NCBI GenBank assembly: GCA_963817465.1
Contig: CAWFOP010000015.1
Span: 1 to 64,000, forward strand
Reading direction: 5' to 3'
DNA: 64,000 nucleotides
From: CAMPKL01 sp963817465
Lineage (GTDB): Bacteria; Acidobacteriota; Terriglobia; Bryobacterales; UBA6623
The number at the start of each line of letters is the position of its first letter. The first letter of the stretch is position 1. The notes under the pieces were generated by a model, which saw only the letters and a list, made by a program, of their open reading frames with translations, ran no database searches and was not told the origin of the DNA. Shown here piece by piece: positions 23,226 through 35,553 of the stretch. The position numbers were made by a program, and so were the translations under genes.

Positions 23226-26200
23226 AGCCGCCAATCGCGGCGAAATCGCGATTCGCATCATGCGCGCCGCCACCGAGCTCGGTCTGCGCACAGCCACTAT
23301 TTTTTCGCAAGAAGACAAGCTGAGTCTGCACCGCTTCAAAGCGGACGAAGCCTATATGGTCGGCGCCGGCAAGGGGCCGGTCGCGGCCTATCTCGACATC
23401 GCGGGAATCGTCGCCGCGGCGAAAGAGAACGGGGTGGACGCGATTCACCCGGGGTACGGGTTCTTGTCGGAAAATCCCGATTTCGCGCGGGCGTGCGACG
23501 AGGCGGGGATCATCTTTGTCGGGCCGCCGCCGGAGCTGCTCGAGATGCTGGGCGACAAGCTGGCCGCGCGCAAGCTTGCGCGGCGGGCGGGCGTGCCGAT
23601 CGTCCCCGGCACGGACGACCCGATCGCCGATCCGCGGGAGGCGGTCGAGGTCGCCAAGGCGATCGGCTTCCCGGTCATCGTCAAGGCGGCCTTCGGCGGC
23701 GGCGGTCGCGGCATGCGCGTCGTGGAGGTCGAGTCGGACCTGGCCTCGAAGATCGAAGAGGCGCAAAAGGAGGCGACGCTGGCGTTCGGCAACGGCGCTG
23801 TGTTCGTCGAGCGTTTCGTGCCGCGGGCGCGGCACATCGAGGTGCAGGTGATCGCCGACTCGCACGGCGGCGTGATGCACCTGTACGAGCGCGACTGCTC
23901 GGTGCAGCGCCGGCATCAGAAAGTCGTGGAGCTCGCCCCGGCGTCGAATCTTTCCGACAAGACGCGCCGCGGACTGTGCGATGCGGCGGTGGCGATCGCC
24001 CGCGAGGCGAACTACGTGAACGCCGGGACGGTCGAGTTCCTGGTGAATGCGGACACGGAGGAGTGGTACTTCATCGAGGTCAACCCGCGCATTCAGGTCG
24101 AGCACACGGTGACCGAGATGGTGACGGGCGTCGACATCGTGCGCTCGCAGATCTTGATCGCGCAAGGGGCCAAGCTCCACGAGCCGCCGCTCAATCTGCC
24201 GCAGCAAGAAGACGTGCGCGTCAACGGCTTCGCGATCCAGTGCCGCATCACGACCGAAGACCCGGAAGACAATTTCGCGCCGGACTACGGGCGCATCACG
24301 ACCTATCGCTCGCCCGCCGGCCTGGGCATCCGGCTTGACGGCGCCACCGCCTACTCGGGTGCGCAGTTGCAGCCCTACTACGATTCCTTGCTGGTCAAGA
24401 TGACCACCTGGGATTCGACGCTCGAGGGCGCCTGCAAGCGCGCCGACCGGGCGCTGCGCGAGTTCCGCATTCGCGGCGTGAAGACGAATATTCCGTTCGT
24501 CGAGAACGTGGTCAATCACCCGACGTTCCAGGCGGGTAAGACCACGACGCGGTTCTTGGATGAGACGCCGGAGCTGTTCCACTTCCGCAGGCGCCGCGAT
24601 CGCGCGACGAGGCTGCTGAGCTACGTCGGCCACGTCATCGTCAACGGCAACGAGTTCGTCAAGGGACGCCCGCAGCCGCAGAGTGCTGGAGAAGCCGCCG
24701 CCGATCCCGTTCGAGCATGGCAGCGAGGCGGCGCCGGGAACGCGGCAGAAGCTCGACGAGTTGGGGCCGCAGAAGTTCGCCGAGTGGGTAATCGATCAAA
24801 AACGCCTGCTGATCACCGATACGACGTTTCGCGACGCACACCAGTCGCTGCTGGCGACGCGCGTGCGGACCTACGATCTGATGGCCGCGGCGGAAGCGGT
24901 GTCGCATCTGCTTCCGGACCTGTTCAGCCTCGAGATGTGGGGCGGCGCGACCTTCGACGCCTCAATGCGGTTCCTGTACGAGGACCCGTGGGAGCGCCTC
25001 CAAAAGCTGCGGACGGCCATCCCGAATATCTGCTTTCAAATGCTGCTGCGGGCGTCGAACGCGGTGGGCTACACGAGCTACCCCGACAACGTGGTGCGCG
25101 AGTTCACGCTGGAAGCGGCGCGGCAGGGCATCGACGTATTCCGGATCTTCGACTCCTTGAATGACGTGGATCAGATGGAGGTGGCGATCCAGGCCGTCCT
25201 CGATAGCGGGCGCATCTGCGAGCCCGCGATCTGCTACACGGGCGACATTCTCGATCCGAAGCGTCCGAAGTACAGCCTGAACTACTACATCAAGCTGGCG
25301 AAGAGTCTGGAGTCGATGGGCGCGCACGTGCTGGGCATCAAAGACATGGCGGGCCTGTGCCGGCCCTTCGCGGGCTACGAGCTGGTGAAGGCGCTCAAGC
25401 AGGAGATCGGACTGCCGCTGCACTTCCACACGCACGACTCGAGCGGGCTCAACGCGGGCACGTTGCTCAAGGCGGCCGAGGCGGGCGTGGACATCATCGA
25501 CGGCGCCGTCTCGTCGATGAGCGGCTCGACGTCGCAGCCCAATCTCAACTCGATGGCGGCGGCTCTCGACCACACCGAGCGCGCGACAGGTCTCGACGAG
25601 CAAGCGCTCAGCGACCACTCGCTCTATTGGGAGACCGTTCGCAGCTATTACCTGCCGTTCGACAACGCGCCGCGGCACGGCTCGGCCGACATCTACATGC
25701 ACGAGATTCCCGGCGGCCAGTTCACGAACTTGCAGCAACAAGCCGAGGCGATGGGACTGGGGCACCGCTGGCGCGAAGTGGAGCGTATGTACGCGGCTGT
25801 GAACCAGTTGTTCGGCGACATCGTCAAGGTCACGCCGTCGAGCAAGGTCGTCGGCGACATGGCGCTGTATCTGTTGTCGAAGGGGATGACTTGCGAACAG
25901 GTCGAGGCGCTGCCCGAAGACCACTCCGTGGCGTTCCCCGATTCAGTGACCGACATGATGGCCGGCGCGCTGGGCACGCCGCCCGACGGCTGGCCGGAGA
26001 AGGTGCAGAAGATCATCTTGCGCGGCCGGCCGCCGATCAAGGGGCGGCCGGGGGCTGAGCTGCCGCCGGCGGACTTCGCTGAGGTCGGCAAGGAGCTCAC
26101 GGCAAAGCTCGAGCGGGAGCCGACGCAGGCGGAGGTTCTCAGCGCGATCCTGTATCCGCAGGTGTTCTCAGTCTTGGCGGAGAAGAGGGCGGCGTACGCC

Positions 26201-26653
26201 GACGTAAGCGTGCTGCCGACGCCGGTCTTCTTCTACGGCATGAAGACGGGCGAGGAAACAACGATCGAGATCGAGCAGGGAAAGACGCTGGTGGTCAAGT
26301 TCCTGACGGTCGGCGAGCCGCATGCGGACGGAACGCGCACGATCTTCTTCGAGCTCAACGGCCAGCCGCGCGAGGTGCGCGTGCGCGACCAATCGCTCAA
26401 GAGCGAAGAGAAGGCGCGCCCCAAGGCGAAGCCGAATGTCGCGGGGCACGTGGGCGCTCCGACGCCTGGCCTGATTACGGGGCTGTTCGTGGCGGCGGGC
26501 GATCAAGTCAAGAAGAACGACAAGCTGCTGACGCTCGAGGCGATGAAGATGCAATCGACAATCTATGCGCCGTTGGAAGGCAAGATCGTCGAGGTGCTGG
26601 CGCAGCCGGGCGAGCAGGTGGAAGCGAAGGACCTGCTGATCGTTTTGGAGTAG
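23212..26653 (+). CDS. pyc: Pyruvate carboxylase, frameshifted near 24675
   Basis: Adds CO2 to pyruvate with ATP and biotin to make oxaloacetate. The first frame encodes the biotin carboxylase half (GFLSENPDFARAC, AFGGGGRGMRVV, FIEVNPRIQVEHTVTE). Near 24675 the frame shifts, and the rest holds the carboxyltransferase (LLITDTTFRDAHQSLLATRV, IKDMAGL, HFHTHDSSG) and a C-terminal biotinyl domain with LTLEAMKMQS. The two parts join into about 1146 residues, the normal size of single-chain pyruvate carboxylase, with one base too many. Only the join is broken and both halves are intact, so a sequencing error is likely; otherwise the enzyme would be split. Confidence 0.92.
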
Positions 26654-26663
26654 CCGGCTACTC
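26648..26663. other. 16-bp palindrome spanning two convergent stop codons
   Basis: GAGTAGCCGGCTACTC is a perfect palindrome covering the ends of the pyruvate carboxylase and RDD genes, both of which end Glu-stop. It could act as part of a bidirectional terminator, but it has no loop bases and no T run. Confidence 0.3.
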
Positions 26664-27710
26664 GGTCGGTCGGGCGGCGGCGACGACGAGCGTCTTCGAC
26701 ATGCGGTCGTGCCAGGTCAATCGCTGCTCGTCGGCGACCGCCCACGCGAAGCCCAGCCCCAGCGCCGTGGCGCTCAGGCTCGTTCCGAAGGCGCGCTGCC
26801 AGCGCTGGGCGTCGCTGGGGCGTCCGCCGTCGAAATTCAGCACGTGCAAGCCGAGCCAACTCATGCCCGCCGTGCGACCCGCGAAGCGCACGAAGCTGAA
26901 CCAGTAGAACTGCAGGATCAAGAAGAACGCGACAGCCAGCAGCCGAGCGACTCCTTCGCCCTCGAGCGCTTCCGGGGCCAACAGGTGGGCGGCGCCGGCG
27001 AACAGACCGCTGGCGAGCAGGACCAGACCGATGTCCATCAAGCCCGCGACCAAGCGCACCGACACGGGCGCCGAGGTCGGCGGCGTGTGCGGGCGGCGCA
27101 GGGACGGCCCCGCAGCGGGCCGCAGCGGGCGCATATCGACGATGGGGGGCCGCGCGCGATGCGGTCGGCGGCTGGGCGGCGCTTCCTCGGCCTTGCGCGC
27201 CTCGGCGTCAATTGCGGCGGTTCTGTTCCACTGCATGAGGCGGCGCGTCAGAGGCGGCAAGCCGTCCCGGCGTTTGGCGTCTTCGGCGACCGCATCGCGA
27301 ATCGGGGGCAGGTCCGGCTTCGGGTCGCTCGGGCCGAATTTAGGCTCCGGCAGGCGGGCGGGCGCCGCGCGTTGGTTTTCGCGATAGGTGTCGACGCGCT
27401 TTTGCAGCTCGTTGCGCCACTCGACGTCCCGCGGCTTTTCGGGGAGCGGCAGAGCAGCCGGAGGAGCCGGCAGCGACTCGGACTCCTCCAACTCGCGCAT
27501 CAAGGTGCGCGGCCGGGGTCCGAAGCCGCGTCCGCAGCGATTGCAGCGTTCGGCCGAAGCCTCGCTCCAGGCTCCGCACTCGCGGCAGCGTTTGTCATCC
27601 CTGCTTGGTTCGTTGCTCTTGGGGACGCTGATCACAGACGAGCCTGAGTCAGGGCGCGCCGCATCGCGCCGGAATTGATCGTGCCCGGACTCTTTAGAGT
27701 GTACTGTCAT
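26658..27710 (-). CDS. RDD-domain membrane protein with N-terminal zinc ribbon
   Basis: A 350-residue protein. CRECGAWSEASAERCNRCG (about residues 42-60) is a CxxC...CxxC zinc ribbon; a long proline- and charge-rich linker follows; the C-terminal third is an RDD domain with hydrophobic helices (VRLVAGLMDIGLVLLASGLF, LLAVAFFLILQFYWFSFV) and the conserved GRTAGMSWLGLHV. RDD proteins are small membrane proteins of mostly unknown function, some linked to ion transport. It converges on the pyruvate carboxylase gene with only four bases between stop codons. Confidence 0.75.
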   Translation of the reverse strand: MTVHSKESGHDQFRRDAARPDSGSSVISVPKSNEPSRDDKRCRECGAWSEASAERCNRCGRGFGPRPRTLMRELEESESLPAPPAALPLPEKPRDVEWRNELQKRVDTYRENQRAAPARLPEPKFGPSDPKPDLPPIRDAVAEDAKRRDGLPPLTRRLMQWNRTAAIDAEARKAEEAPPSRRPHRARPPIVDMRPLRPAAGPSLRRPHTPPTSAPVSVRLVAGLMDIGLVLLASGLFAGAAHLLAPEALEGEGVARLLAVAFFLILQFYWFSFVRFAGRTAGMSWLGLHVLNFDGGRPSDAQRWQRAFGTSLSATALGLGFAWAVADEQRLTWHDRMSKTLVVAAARPTE

Positions 27711-27772
27711 ACATTTTCGTTAAGCAATGTTTCAGCATCGTCAGGAAGCCCGTCGAACGGGCGGCGTGTCTG

Positions 27773-27801
27773 TTGCACGGGACTATCGGCTGTGATAGCT
27801 T
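27773..27801 (+). promoter_or_regulatory. Probable sigma-70 promoter of the ATP synthase operon
   Basis: TTGCAC (27773-27778), 17 bases, then TAGCTT (27796-27801) preceded by TGTGA, giving an extended -10 appearance. It lies about 130 bases before atpH. The leader that follows is structured: CAAAACC/GGTTTTG (27840-27863) and CACCCC/GGGGTG pairs can form. Confidence 0.45.
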
Positions 27802-27934
27802 GAGACTTCAGGACTTACGCCATCGGCGTCGGTTCCGCACAAAACCTTTTCCCTTTGGTTTTGAAGACCCGCACCCCCTGCCCGCACTCACGGGGAGTCG
27901 GTTCGGGTGGGGTGTAAATCAGTCGGGCCAGCCT

Positions 27935-28486
27935 ATGCCGCTCGCAGTTGCGAATCGCTATTCCTCCGCGCTGGCGGAAGTCGTCGCCAAGCCTGGGTCG
28001 GAGGTGTCTCCCGAGCAGGCGTTGGCCCAGTTGCAGGTTCTCGAAGAAACCATTCGGAAGTCGAGCGAGCTGCGCGGCGTGCTGTCGACGCCTGCGGTTT
28101 CGATCGCCGCGAAGCACAAGTTGATGGGCGCGTTGGCCGCGAAGCTGGAACTGTCGAAGATCGTTCGCAATCTTGCGTTCGTGCTGATCGACAACGGCCG
28201 CATCGCCCTGTTGAGCGAACTCAGGGACGGCTATGCCGCTTGGCTCGACGAGCGTAACGGCGTCGAGCGCATTCGCGTGACTTCGGCGGCGGCTCTCGAC
28301 GACGGGCAACGTGAGGCGATCGTCGATCGCTTCCAAGCGATGACGGGAAAGCGCGTCGTGGCGAGTTTCGAGATCGACGACGCATTGTTGGGCGGCACGG
28401 TCGTGCGGCTCGGGTCGCGCCTCTACGACGGATCGCTGGCGACGCAACTGCGCTCGCTGAATCGCGCGATGACCGGCGCGGTTTGA
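27935..28486 (+). CDS. atpH: ATP synthase F1 subunit delta
   Basis: A 183-residue subunit linking F1 to the peripheral stalk. The start MPLAVANRYSSALAEVV (RYA/S-AL motif) and the end DDALLGGTVVRLGSRLYDGSLATQLRSL are typical. ATG 27935 is chosen because the family begins right there; longer in-frame readings upstream look non-coding. It is the first gene of the atpHAGDC run, with 34 bases before atpA. Confidence 0.92.
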   Translation: MPLAVANRYSSALAEVVAKPGSEVSPEQALAQLQVLEETIRKSSELRGVLSTPAVSIAAKHKLMGALAAKLELSKIVRNLAFVLIDNGRIALLSELRDGYAAWLDERNGVERIRVTSAAALDDGQREAIVDRFQAMTGKRVVASFEIDDALLGGTVVRLGSRLYDGSLATQLRSLNRAMTGAV

Positions 28487-28520
28487 CCAGGTGAGAATTT
28501 AGACCGGAATCGAGGTTTCG

Positions 28521-30056
<1,536 letters not shown>

Positions 30057-30065
30057 GCGGACAAG

Positions 30066-30920
30066 ATGCCCTCGCTCATCGACCTCAGGCGGCGGATCCG
30101 TTCCGTCAAGAATACGCAGCAGATCACCAAGGCCATGAAGATGGTGTCGGCTGCGAAGCTTCGCCGCGCGCAGCAAAAAGCCGTGAACGCCAGGCCGTAC
30201 GCCGAGCTTTTGAGTGACATGTTGAGGAGCGTGCTGGGAGCCGCGACGGACGTTTTCGAGCATCCGTTCTTGGAGGTTCGGCCGGAGAAGCGCATCCTTT
30301 TGATCCTGTTCTCGGGCGAGAAAGGGCTGTGCGGGGCGTTCAACGCGCAGGTCTTTCGCGAGGCGCAGCGCTTCATGAAAGCGAATGCCGCCAACGAGAT
30401 CTCGTTCGAGTTCGTCGGACGCAAGGGGCGCGATTTCTTCCGGCGGCGCGAGGTCGACGAGACCGGCGAGTGGACGAACGTTCTTGTGTCAGTGCAGCTC
30501 GAGGACGCGCAGCAAGTGGCGGCGAAAGCGGCTGAGATGTACGCCGCGGGTCGCTTCGATGCGGTCTACACGCTTTACACGCAGTTCAAGAGCGCGCTGT
30601 CACAGGAGCCGGTCGTTCACAAGCTGCTGCCGATCGCCGCTCCGGAAGGTCAAGAGGCTCCGACGGACTTCATCTTCGAGCAGCCTCCGGCCGAGATGTT
30701 CGAGCGGTTGCTGCCGCGCTATGTGGAAATCGAGATTTATCAAGCCATGCTGGAGTCCTCAGCCTCCGAGCATGCTTCCCGCATGACCGCGATGGATGCA
30801 GCCACGCGGAACGCGGGAGAAGTGATCGACAAGCTCACGCTGCACTTGAATCGCGTCCGCCAGGCGAGCATTACGACCGAGATCATCGAGGTCGTCTCCG
30901 GCGCCGCGGCGCTCGAGTAA
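30066..30920 (+). CDS. atpG: ATP synthase F1 subunit gamma
   Basis: 284 residues forming the rotating central shaft of F1. The N-terminal coiled coil (MPSLIDLRRRIRSVKNTQQ, ITKAMKMVSAAKLRRAQ) and C-terminal coiled coil (RMTAMDAATRNAGEVIDKL, LHLNRVRQASITTEIIEVV) are textbook, with GEKGLCGAFN in the middle. It starts 9 bases after atpA and is 62 bases ahead of atpD. Confidence 0.96.
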   Translation: MPSLIDLRRRIRSVKNTQQITKAMKMVSAAKLRRAQQKAVNARPYAELLSDMLRSVLGAATDVFEHPFLEVRPEKRILLILFSGEKGLCGAFNAQVFREAQRFMKANAANEISFEFVGRKGRDFFRRREVDETGEWTNVLVSVQLEDAQQVAAKAAEMYAAGRFDAVYTLYTQFKSALSQEPVVHKLLPIAAPEGQEAPTDFIFEQPPAEMFERLLPRYVEIEIYQAMLESSASEHASRMTAMDAATRNAGEVIDKLTLHLNRVRQASITTEIIEVVSGAAALE

Positions 30921-30982
30921 CGTGGGGAAACAGCAGTAGGCGAGCGGCGGTTCCGCTCGGACGTTTGTAAACGGAGCTCATC

Positions 30983-32419
<1,437 letters not shown>

Positions 32420-32422
32420 GGC

Positions 32423-32833
32423 ATGGATCGACTGACACTCGAAGTCGCCTCCCCGGATCGGTTGCTCGTTCACGAGGAAGCCGATCACGTCCAGGCGCCT
32501 GGGCTCGACGGCTATCTGGGCGTGCTTCCGGGCCATGCGCCGCTGCTGACCGAGCTGAAGGAAGGCGTGCTCACCTACACGCGCGACGGACGCGACCAGT
32601 ATCTAGCCGTGCATCGCGGCTTCATGGAGGTCCAGCCGGACCGCGTCCGCGTCCTCTCCGACGGCGCCGAGCTAGCCAATCAAATCGACGTGGAGCGTGC
32701 GCGCAAGGCGCTGGCGCGTGCGATGGACGTGCTCCAGAACCACACGATGGAAATGGAAGCCGAAGAAGCCGAAGCCGCGGTGGCTCGAGCGCGGGCGCGC
32801 CTCGCCGCTTGGGAGCTCAGTAGCGGCTCCTAG
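32423..32833 (+). CDS. atpC: ATP synthase F1 subunit epsilon
   Basis: 136 residues. The beta-sandwich start (MDRLTLEVASPDRLLVHEEA), GYLGVLPGHAPLLTELKEG and a C-terminal helical part (ERARKALARAMDVL) identify it. It brakes ATP hydrolysis and joins the central stalk. It ends the F1 run; the membrane (F0) genes atpB, atpE and atpF are not in this window, so the ATP synthase genes are split between loci. Confidence 0.94.
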   Translation: MDRLTLEVASPDRLLVHEEADHVQAPGLDGYLGVLPGHAPLLTELKEGVLTYTRDGRDQYLAVHRGFMEVQPDRVRVLSDGAELANQIDVERARKALARAMDVLQNHTMEMEAEEAEAAVARARARLAAWELSSGS

Positions 32834-32878
32834 AACAAATTACGCTGCTTCCGAAGTTCTCGCCCAACCGGATTTGAC

Positions 32879-32898
32879 AAAAGCGAAAGGGGGCTTTT
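32879..32898 (+). terminator. Weak terminator candidate after atpC
   Basis: AAAAGC pairs with GCTTTT across an 8-base loop 46 bases after the atpC stop. The stem is short and AT-rich and the U run is part of the stem, so it is a weak candidate. Confidence 0.3.
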
Positions 32899-33211
32899 AC
32901 CCTCTTAGTCGCTCGACGGGTCCCGACATAAACCGCGCAGGGGTAGCGCACGTCGTCGGCGGGTTCGAGCAGGGATAGTTGGGTTTGACCACAGGCCGAT
33001 TCGGGCCTGGGCTTGGGGTGCGGCGGCGCGCAGGAAGCGGCGGAGATTCGCTCGGTGCGCCGCCTTTCCGGACGTGCGCCGTGCGCCGTCCTTGCGCCTT
33101 GACCCAGTTCGCCGCGACCTCATGGTTGATTGCTTCGCCCCCTCGCGAGGTCGTGGACTCCGCTGGCTCGATGGCTTTCGCCGGCGATAACGCTCCCCGA
33201 GATCCGCGCTT

Positions 33212-33240
33212 TTGCAAAGCGGCTACTGTTGTATTACACT
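33212..33240 (+). promoter_or_regulatory. Candidate promoter of the EF-G gene
   Basis: TTGCAA (33212-33217), 17 bases, then TACACT (33235-33240), about 105 bases before ATG 33346. Its TAnnnT -10 matches the pattern of other promoters suggested in this window. Confidence 0.35.
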
Positions 33241-33345
33241 CCATGGGCCGGCGCGCAGCCCGGTCGACCCCACCAGGTCCGGCCGGGCTTCCTTATCGCC
33301 GGACGATCGAAAATCTGAGCATCAACTCAAAGGACGACTCTCCCT

Positions 33346-35430
33346 ATGAAGGTCTTTAACGGAAGTGACATCCGCAACATCGCCGTGGCGGGCCACGGCG
33401 ATCACGGCAAGACGAGCCTAGTCGCCGCGATCTTGCACACCGCCGGGGTCACCAACCGTTTGACTCGCGTGGACGAAGGCAACACCGTCACCGACTACGA
33501 CGACGAAGAGATCTCCCGCAAGGTCTCGGTCAGCACCGCTCTCGCTCATGTGGAATGGGGCAAGACGAAGCTCAATCTGATCGACACGCCGGGTTACAAC
33601 ATGTTCATCAACGACGCGAAGGCGGCCATGATCGCGGCCGACAGCGCCTTGATCGTCGTGGACGCCGTCGCCGGACCCGAGGTCCAGACCGAGAAAGTAA
33701 CCGACTACGCCAAAGAATACGGCGCGCCGTGCATCTTTTTCATCAACAAGCTGGCGCGGGAGAGGGCTGACTTTCAGCGTACGATCGGCCAGATCAAGGA
33801 CGTCCTCGACCAGACCGCCGTGCCGGTCCAGATTCCGATCGGCTCCGAAAAGGACTTTCACGGCATCGTGGACTTGATCCACATGAAGGCGTACGAGTAC
33901 GACCTCGACGGCGCCGGGAACGGCAAGGCGGTCGAAATTCCCGGCGACATGGCCGCCGACGTGGACGCGGCCCGCGAGGCGCTGCTCGAGGCCGTCGCCG
34001 AGACCGACGAGGATTTGCTGAATGCGTACTTGGAAGAGATGACGCTGCCCGACGACAAGCTGGTCGCCGGGCTGCGCAAGGCCGTCGCGTCCGGCGAGAT
34101 CCACCCGGCGCTGTGCGGCTCGGGCTTGCACAATGTCGGAGCCGACCTGCTGTTGGGCTTTCTGAGCGATTTCGCGCCTTCGCCGATCGACCGCGGCGAG
34201 GTCGAGACGCAGGACGGCCCTCAGAAGATCACCGACGATGCGCCGCTGTCGATGTTTTGCTTCAAGACGGCCGCCGACGCTTTCGCGGGTCGCGTCAACT
34301 ACTTCAAGATTGTCTCGGGCGTGCTGCACAACGACGAGACGGTGTACAACTACGACCGTCAGAGCAACGAAAAGTGCGCTCGGATCAGCGTCGTCCAAGG
34401 TAAGGACTTGGAGCAGGTTTCCGAGCTCCACGCCGGCGACATCGGCGCCGTGGCGAAGCTCAAGGACACGCTGACGGGCGACAGCCTGGGCGCGAAGGAT
34501 TCTCCCGTGGCGTTCAAGAAGGCGGAGATTCCGCCGCCGGCGATCGCGTACGCCATTGAGCCGAAGACGCGGCAGGACGAGGACCGCCTGAGCAACGCGA
34601 TCAACCGTGTGCTCGAAGAGGATCCTGCGCTTAGCTTCAGCCGCGATCCTCAGACGCATGAGTTCTTGCTGGGCGGCAACGGTCAGCAGCACCTCGAGGT
34701 CGTCGTCAGCAAGCTCAAGAAGCGCTATAACGTCGAGGTCGAGCTGCGGGCGCCGAAGATCCCCTATCGCGAGACGATTCGGGGCCACGCCGACGCGCAC
34801 GGCCGCCACAAGAAGCAGACCGGCGGCCACGGCCAGTTCGGCGACTGCAAAATCAAAATGGATCCGCTCGAGCGGGGGGGGCAATTCGAGTTCTCCGACG
34901 AGATCTTCGGCGGTTCGATTCCCAAAACCTACATTCCGGCTGTGGAGAAGGGCATCATCGAAGCCGCCCAAAAGGGTTACCTGGCCGGCTATCCGATGGT
35001 CGACTTCAAGGTGACGCTCTATGACGGCTCGTATCACGACGTCGACTCCTCGGAGCTGGCTTTCAAGTTGGCGGGCCGGAAGGCCTTCCGTGCGGCCATG
35101 GAACAGGCGAAGCCGGCCTTGCTCGAGCCGCTGATGAACGTCGAGATCGTCGCGCCGTTGGACTTCGCGGGCGATCTGATGGGCGACTTGAACTCGCGTC
35201 GCGGACGCATTCAGGGCATGGATTCAAAGGGCAACAGCCAGATTCTCAAGGCCGAAGTTCCGATGTCGGAGATGCTGACTTACGCGAATGAGCTGACCTC
35301 GATGACGCAGGGACGCGGCTCGTTCACCATGGAGTTTGCCCGCTACGACTTCGTGCCCGCGCAGATTGCGGACAAGATCGTGGCCGAGAACAGGCGCGAC
35401 GGCGCGGCGGATGATTCCGACGAGGACTGA
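33346..35430 (+). CDS. Elongation factor G-like GTPase (EF-G2 type)
   Basis: 694 residues with all five EF-G domains: G1 is GHGDHGKTS (residues 16-24), G3 DTPGYNMFI, a domain IV with HGRHKKQTGGHGQFGDC, and a C-terminal RRGRIQGMDSKGNSQ. The G1 loop differs from classic EF-G (AHIDAGKTT) and fits the FusA2/EF-G2 branch, whose role in translation is unclear. The G4 motif that reads guanine is NKLA (residues 134-137) instead of NKxD, an unusual loss of the aspartate. It stands alone, not in a str operon, which also argues against it being the main EF-G. A terminator follows. Confidence 0.9.
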   Translation: MKVFNGSDIRNIAVAGHGDHGKTSLVAAILHTAGVTNRLTRVDEGNTVTDYDDEEISRKVSVSTALAHVEWGKTKLNLIDTPGYNMFINDAKAAMIAADSALIVVDAVAGPEVQTEKVTDYAKEYGAPCIFFINKLARERADFQRTIGQIKDVLDQTAVPVQIPIGSEKDFHGIVDLIHMKAYEYDLDGAGNGKAVEIPGDMAADVDAAREALLEAVAETDEDLLNAYLEEMTLPDDKLVAGLRKAVASGEIHPALCGSGLHNVGADLLLGFLSDFAPSPIDRGEVETQDGPQKITDDAPLSMFCFKTAADAFAGRVNYFKIVSGVLHNDETVYNYDRQSNEKCARISVVQGKDLEQVSELHAGDIGAVAKLKDTLTGDSLGAKDSPVAFKKAEIPPPAIAYAIEPKTRQDEDRLSNAINRVLEEDPALSFSRDPQTHEFLLGGNGQQHLEVVVSKLKKRYNVEVELRAPKIPYRETIRGHADAHGRHKKQTGGHGQFGDCKIKMDPLERGGQFEFSDEIFGGSIPKTYIPAVEKGIIEAAQKGYLAGYPMVDFKVTLYDGSYHDVDSSELAFKLAGRKAFRAAMEQAKPALLEPLMNVEIVAPLDFAGDLMGDLNSRRGRIQGMDSKGNSQILKAEVPMSEMLTYANELTSMTQGRGSFTMEFARYDFVPAQIADKIVAENRRDGAADDSDED

Positions 35431-35472
35431 GCGAGTCGATGTTCCGCTGAAGACAGTCCGGCGCTCCGCCGA

Positions 35473-35501
35473 TTGATTTCATCGGATCGCTCTGATACGA
35501 T
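35473..35501 (+). promoter_or_regulatory. Probable promoter of the MltD-like gene
   Basis: TTGATT (35473-35478), 17 bases, TACGAT (35496-35501). The same two hexamers with the same spacing recur before the tetratricopeptide-like gene (59987-60015), which supports both. Transcription would start at about 35508, right before a terminator-like hairpin. Confidence 0.5.
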
Positions 35502-35509
35502 TGGCGTTT

Positions 35510-35543
35510 AACCCGCTCGGACCCACCCCTAGCGGGTTTTCTT
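35510..35543 (+). terminator. Terminator-like hairpin between the EF-G and MltD-like genes
   Basis: AACCCGCT (35510-35517) pairs with AGCGGGTT (35531-35538) around a 13-base loop, followed by TTCTT. It probably ends the EF-G transcript, but it also lies inside the leader of the next gene, 10 bases before its ATG, and could attenuate it. Confidence 0.6.
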
Positions 35544-35553
35544 GCGTCCAACT

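Larger units (their letters stand above)
32834..33345. other. 512-base intergenic region between atpC and the EF-G gene
   Basis: It holds an AAAAGC/GCTTTT stem-loop (32879-32898) that may end the atp transcript, a TTGACA with TACCCT 18 bases later (32874-32903) that could start an unrecognised transcript, and a better EF-G promoter candidate at 33212-33240. Short open frames here overlap each other, look like chance frames in GC-rich DNA and match no family I know. Confidence 0.4.

Noticed and set aside
24660..24690. Programmed frameshift in pyruvate carboxylase
   Set aside because: No slippery heptamer or downstream structure is evident; a single indel explains it.
32979..33359. Open frame in the gap before the EF-G gene
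   Set aside because: Overlaps the EF-G ribosome site and start, has low-complexity Arg/Pro/Ala content and no family.
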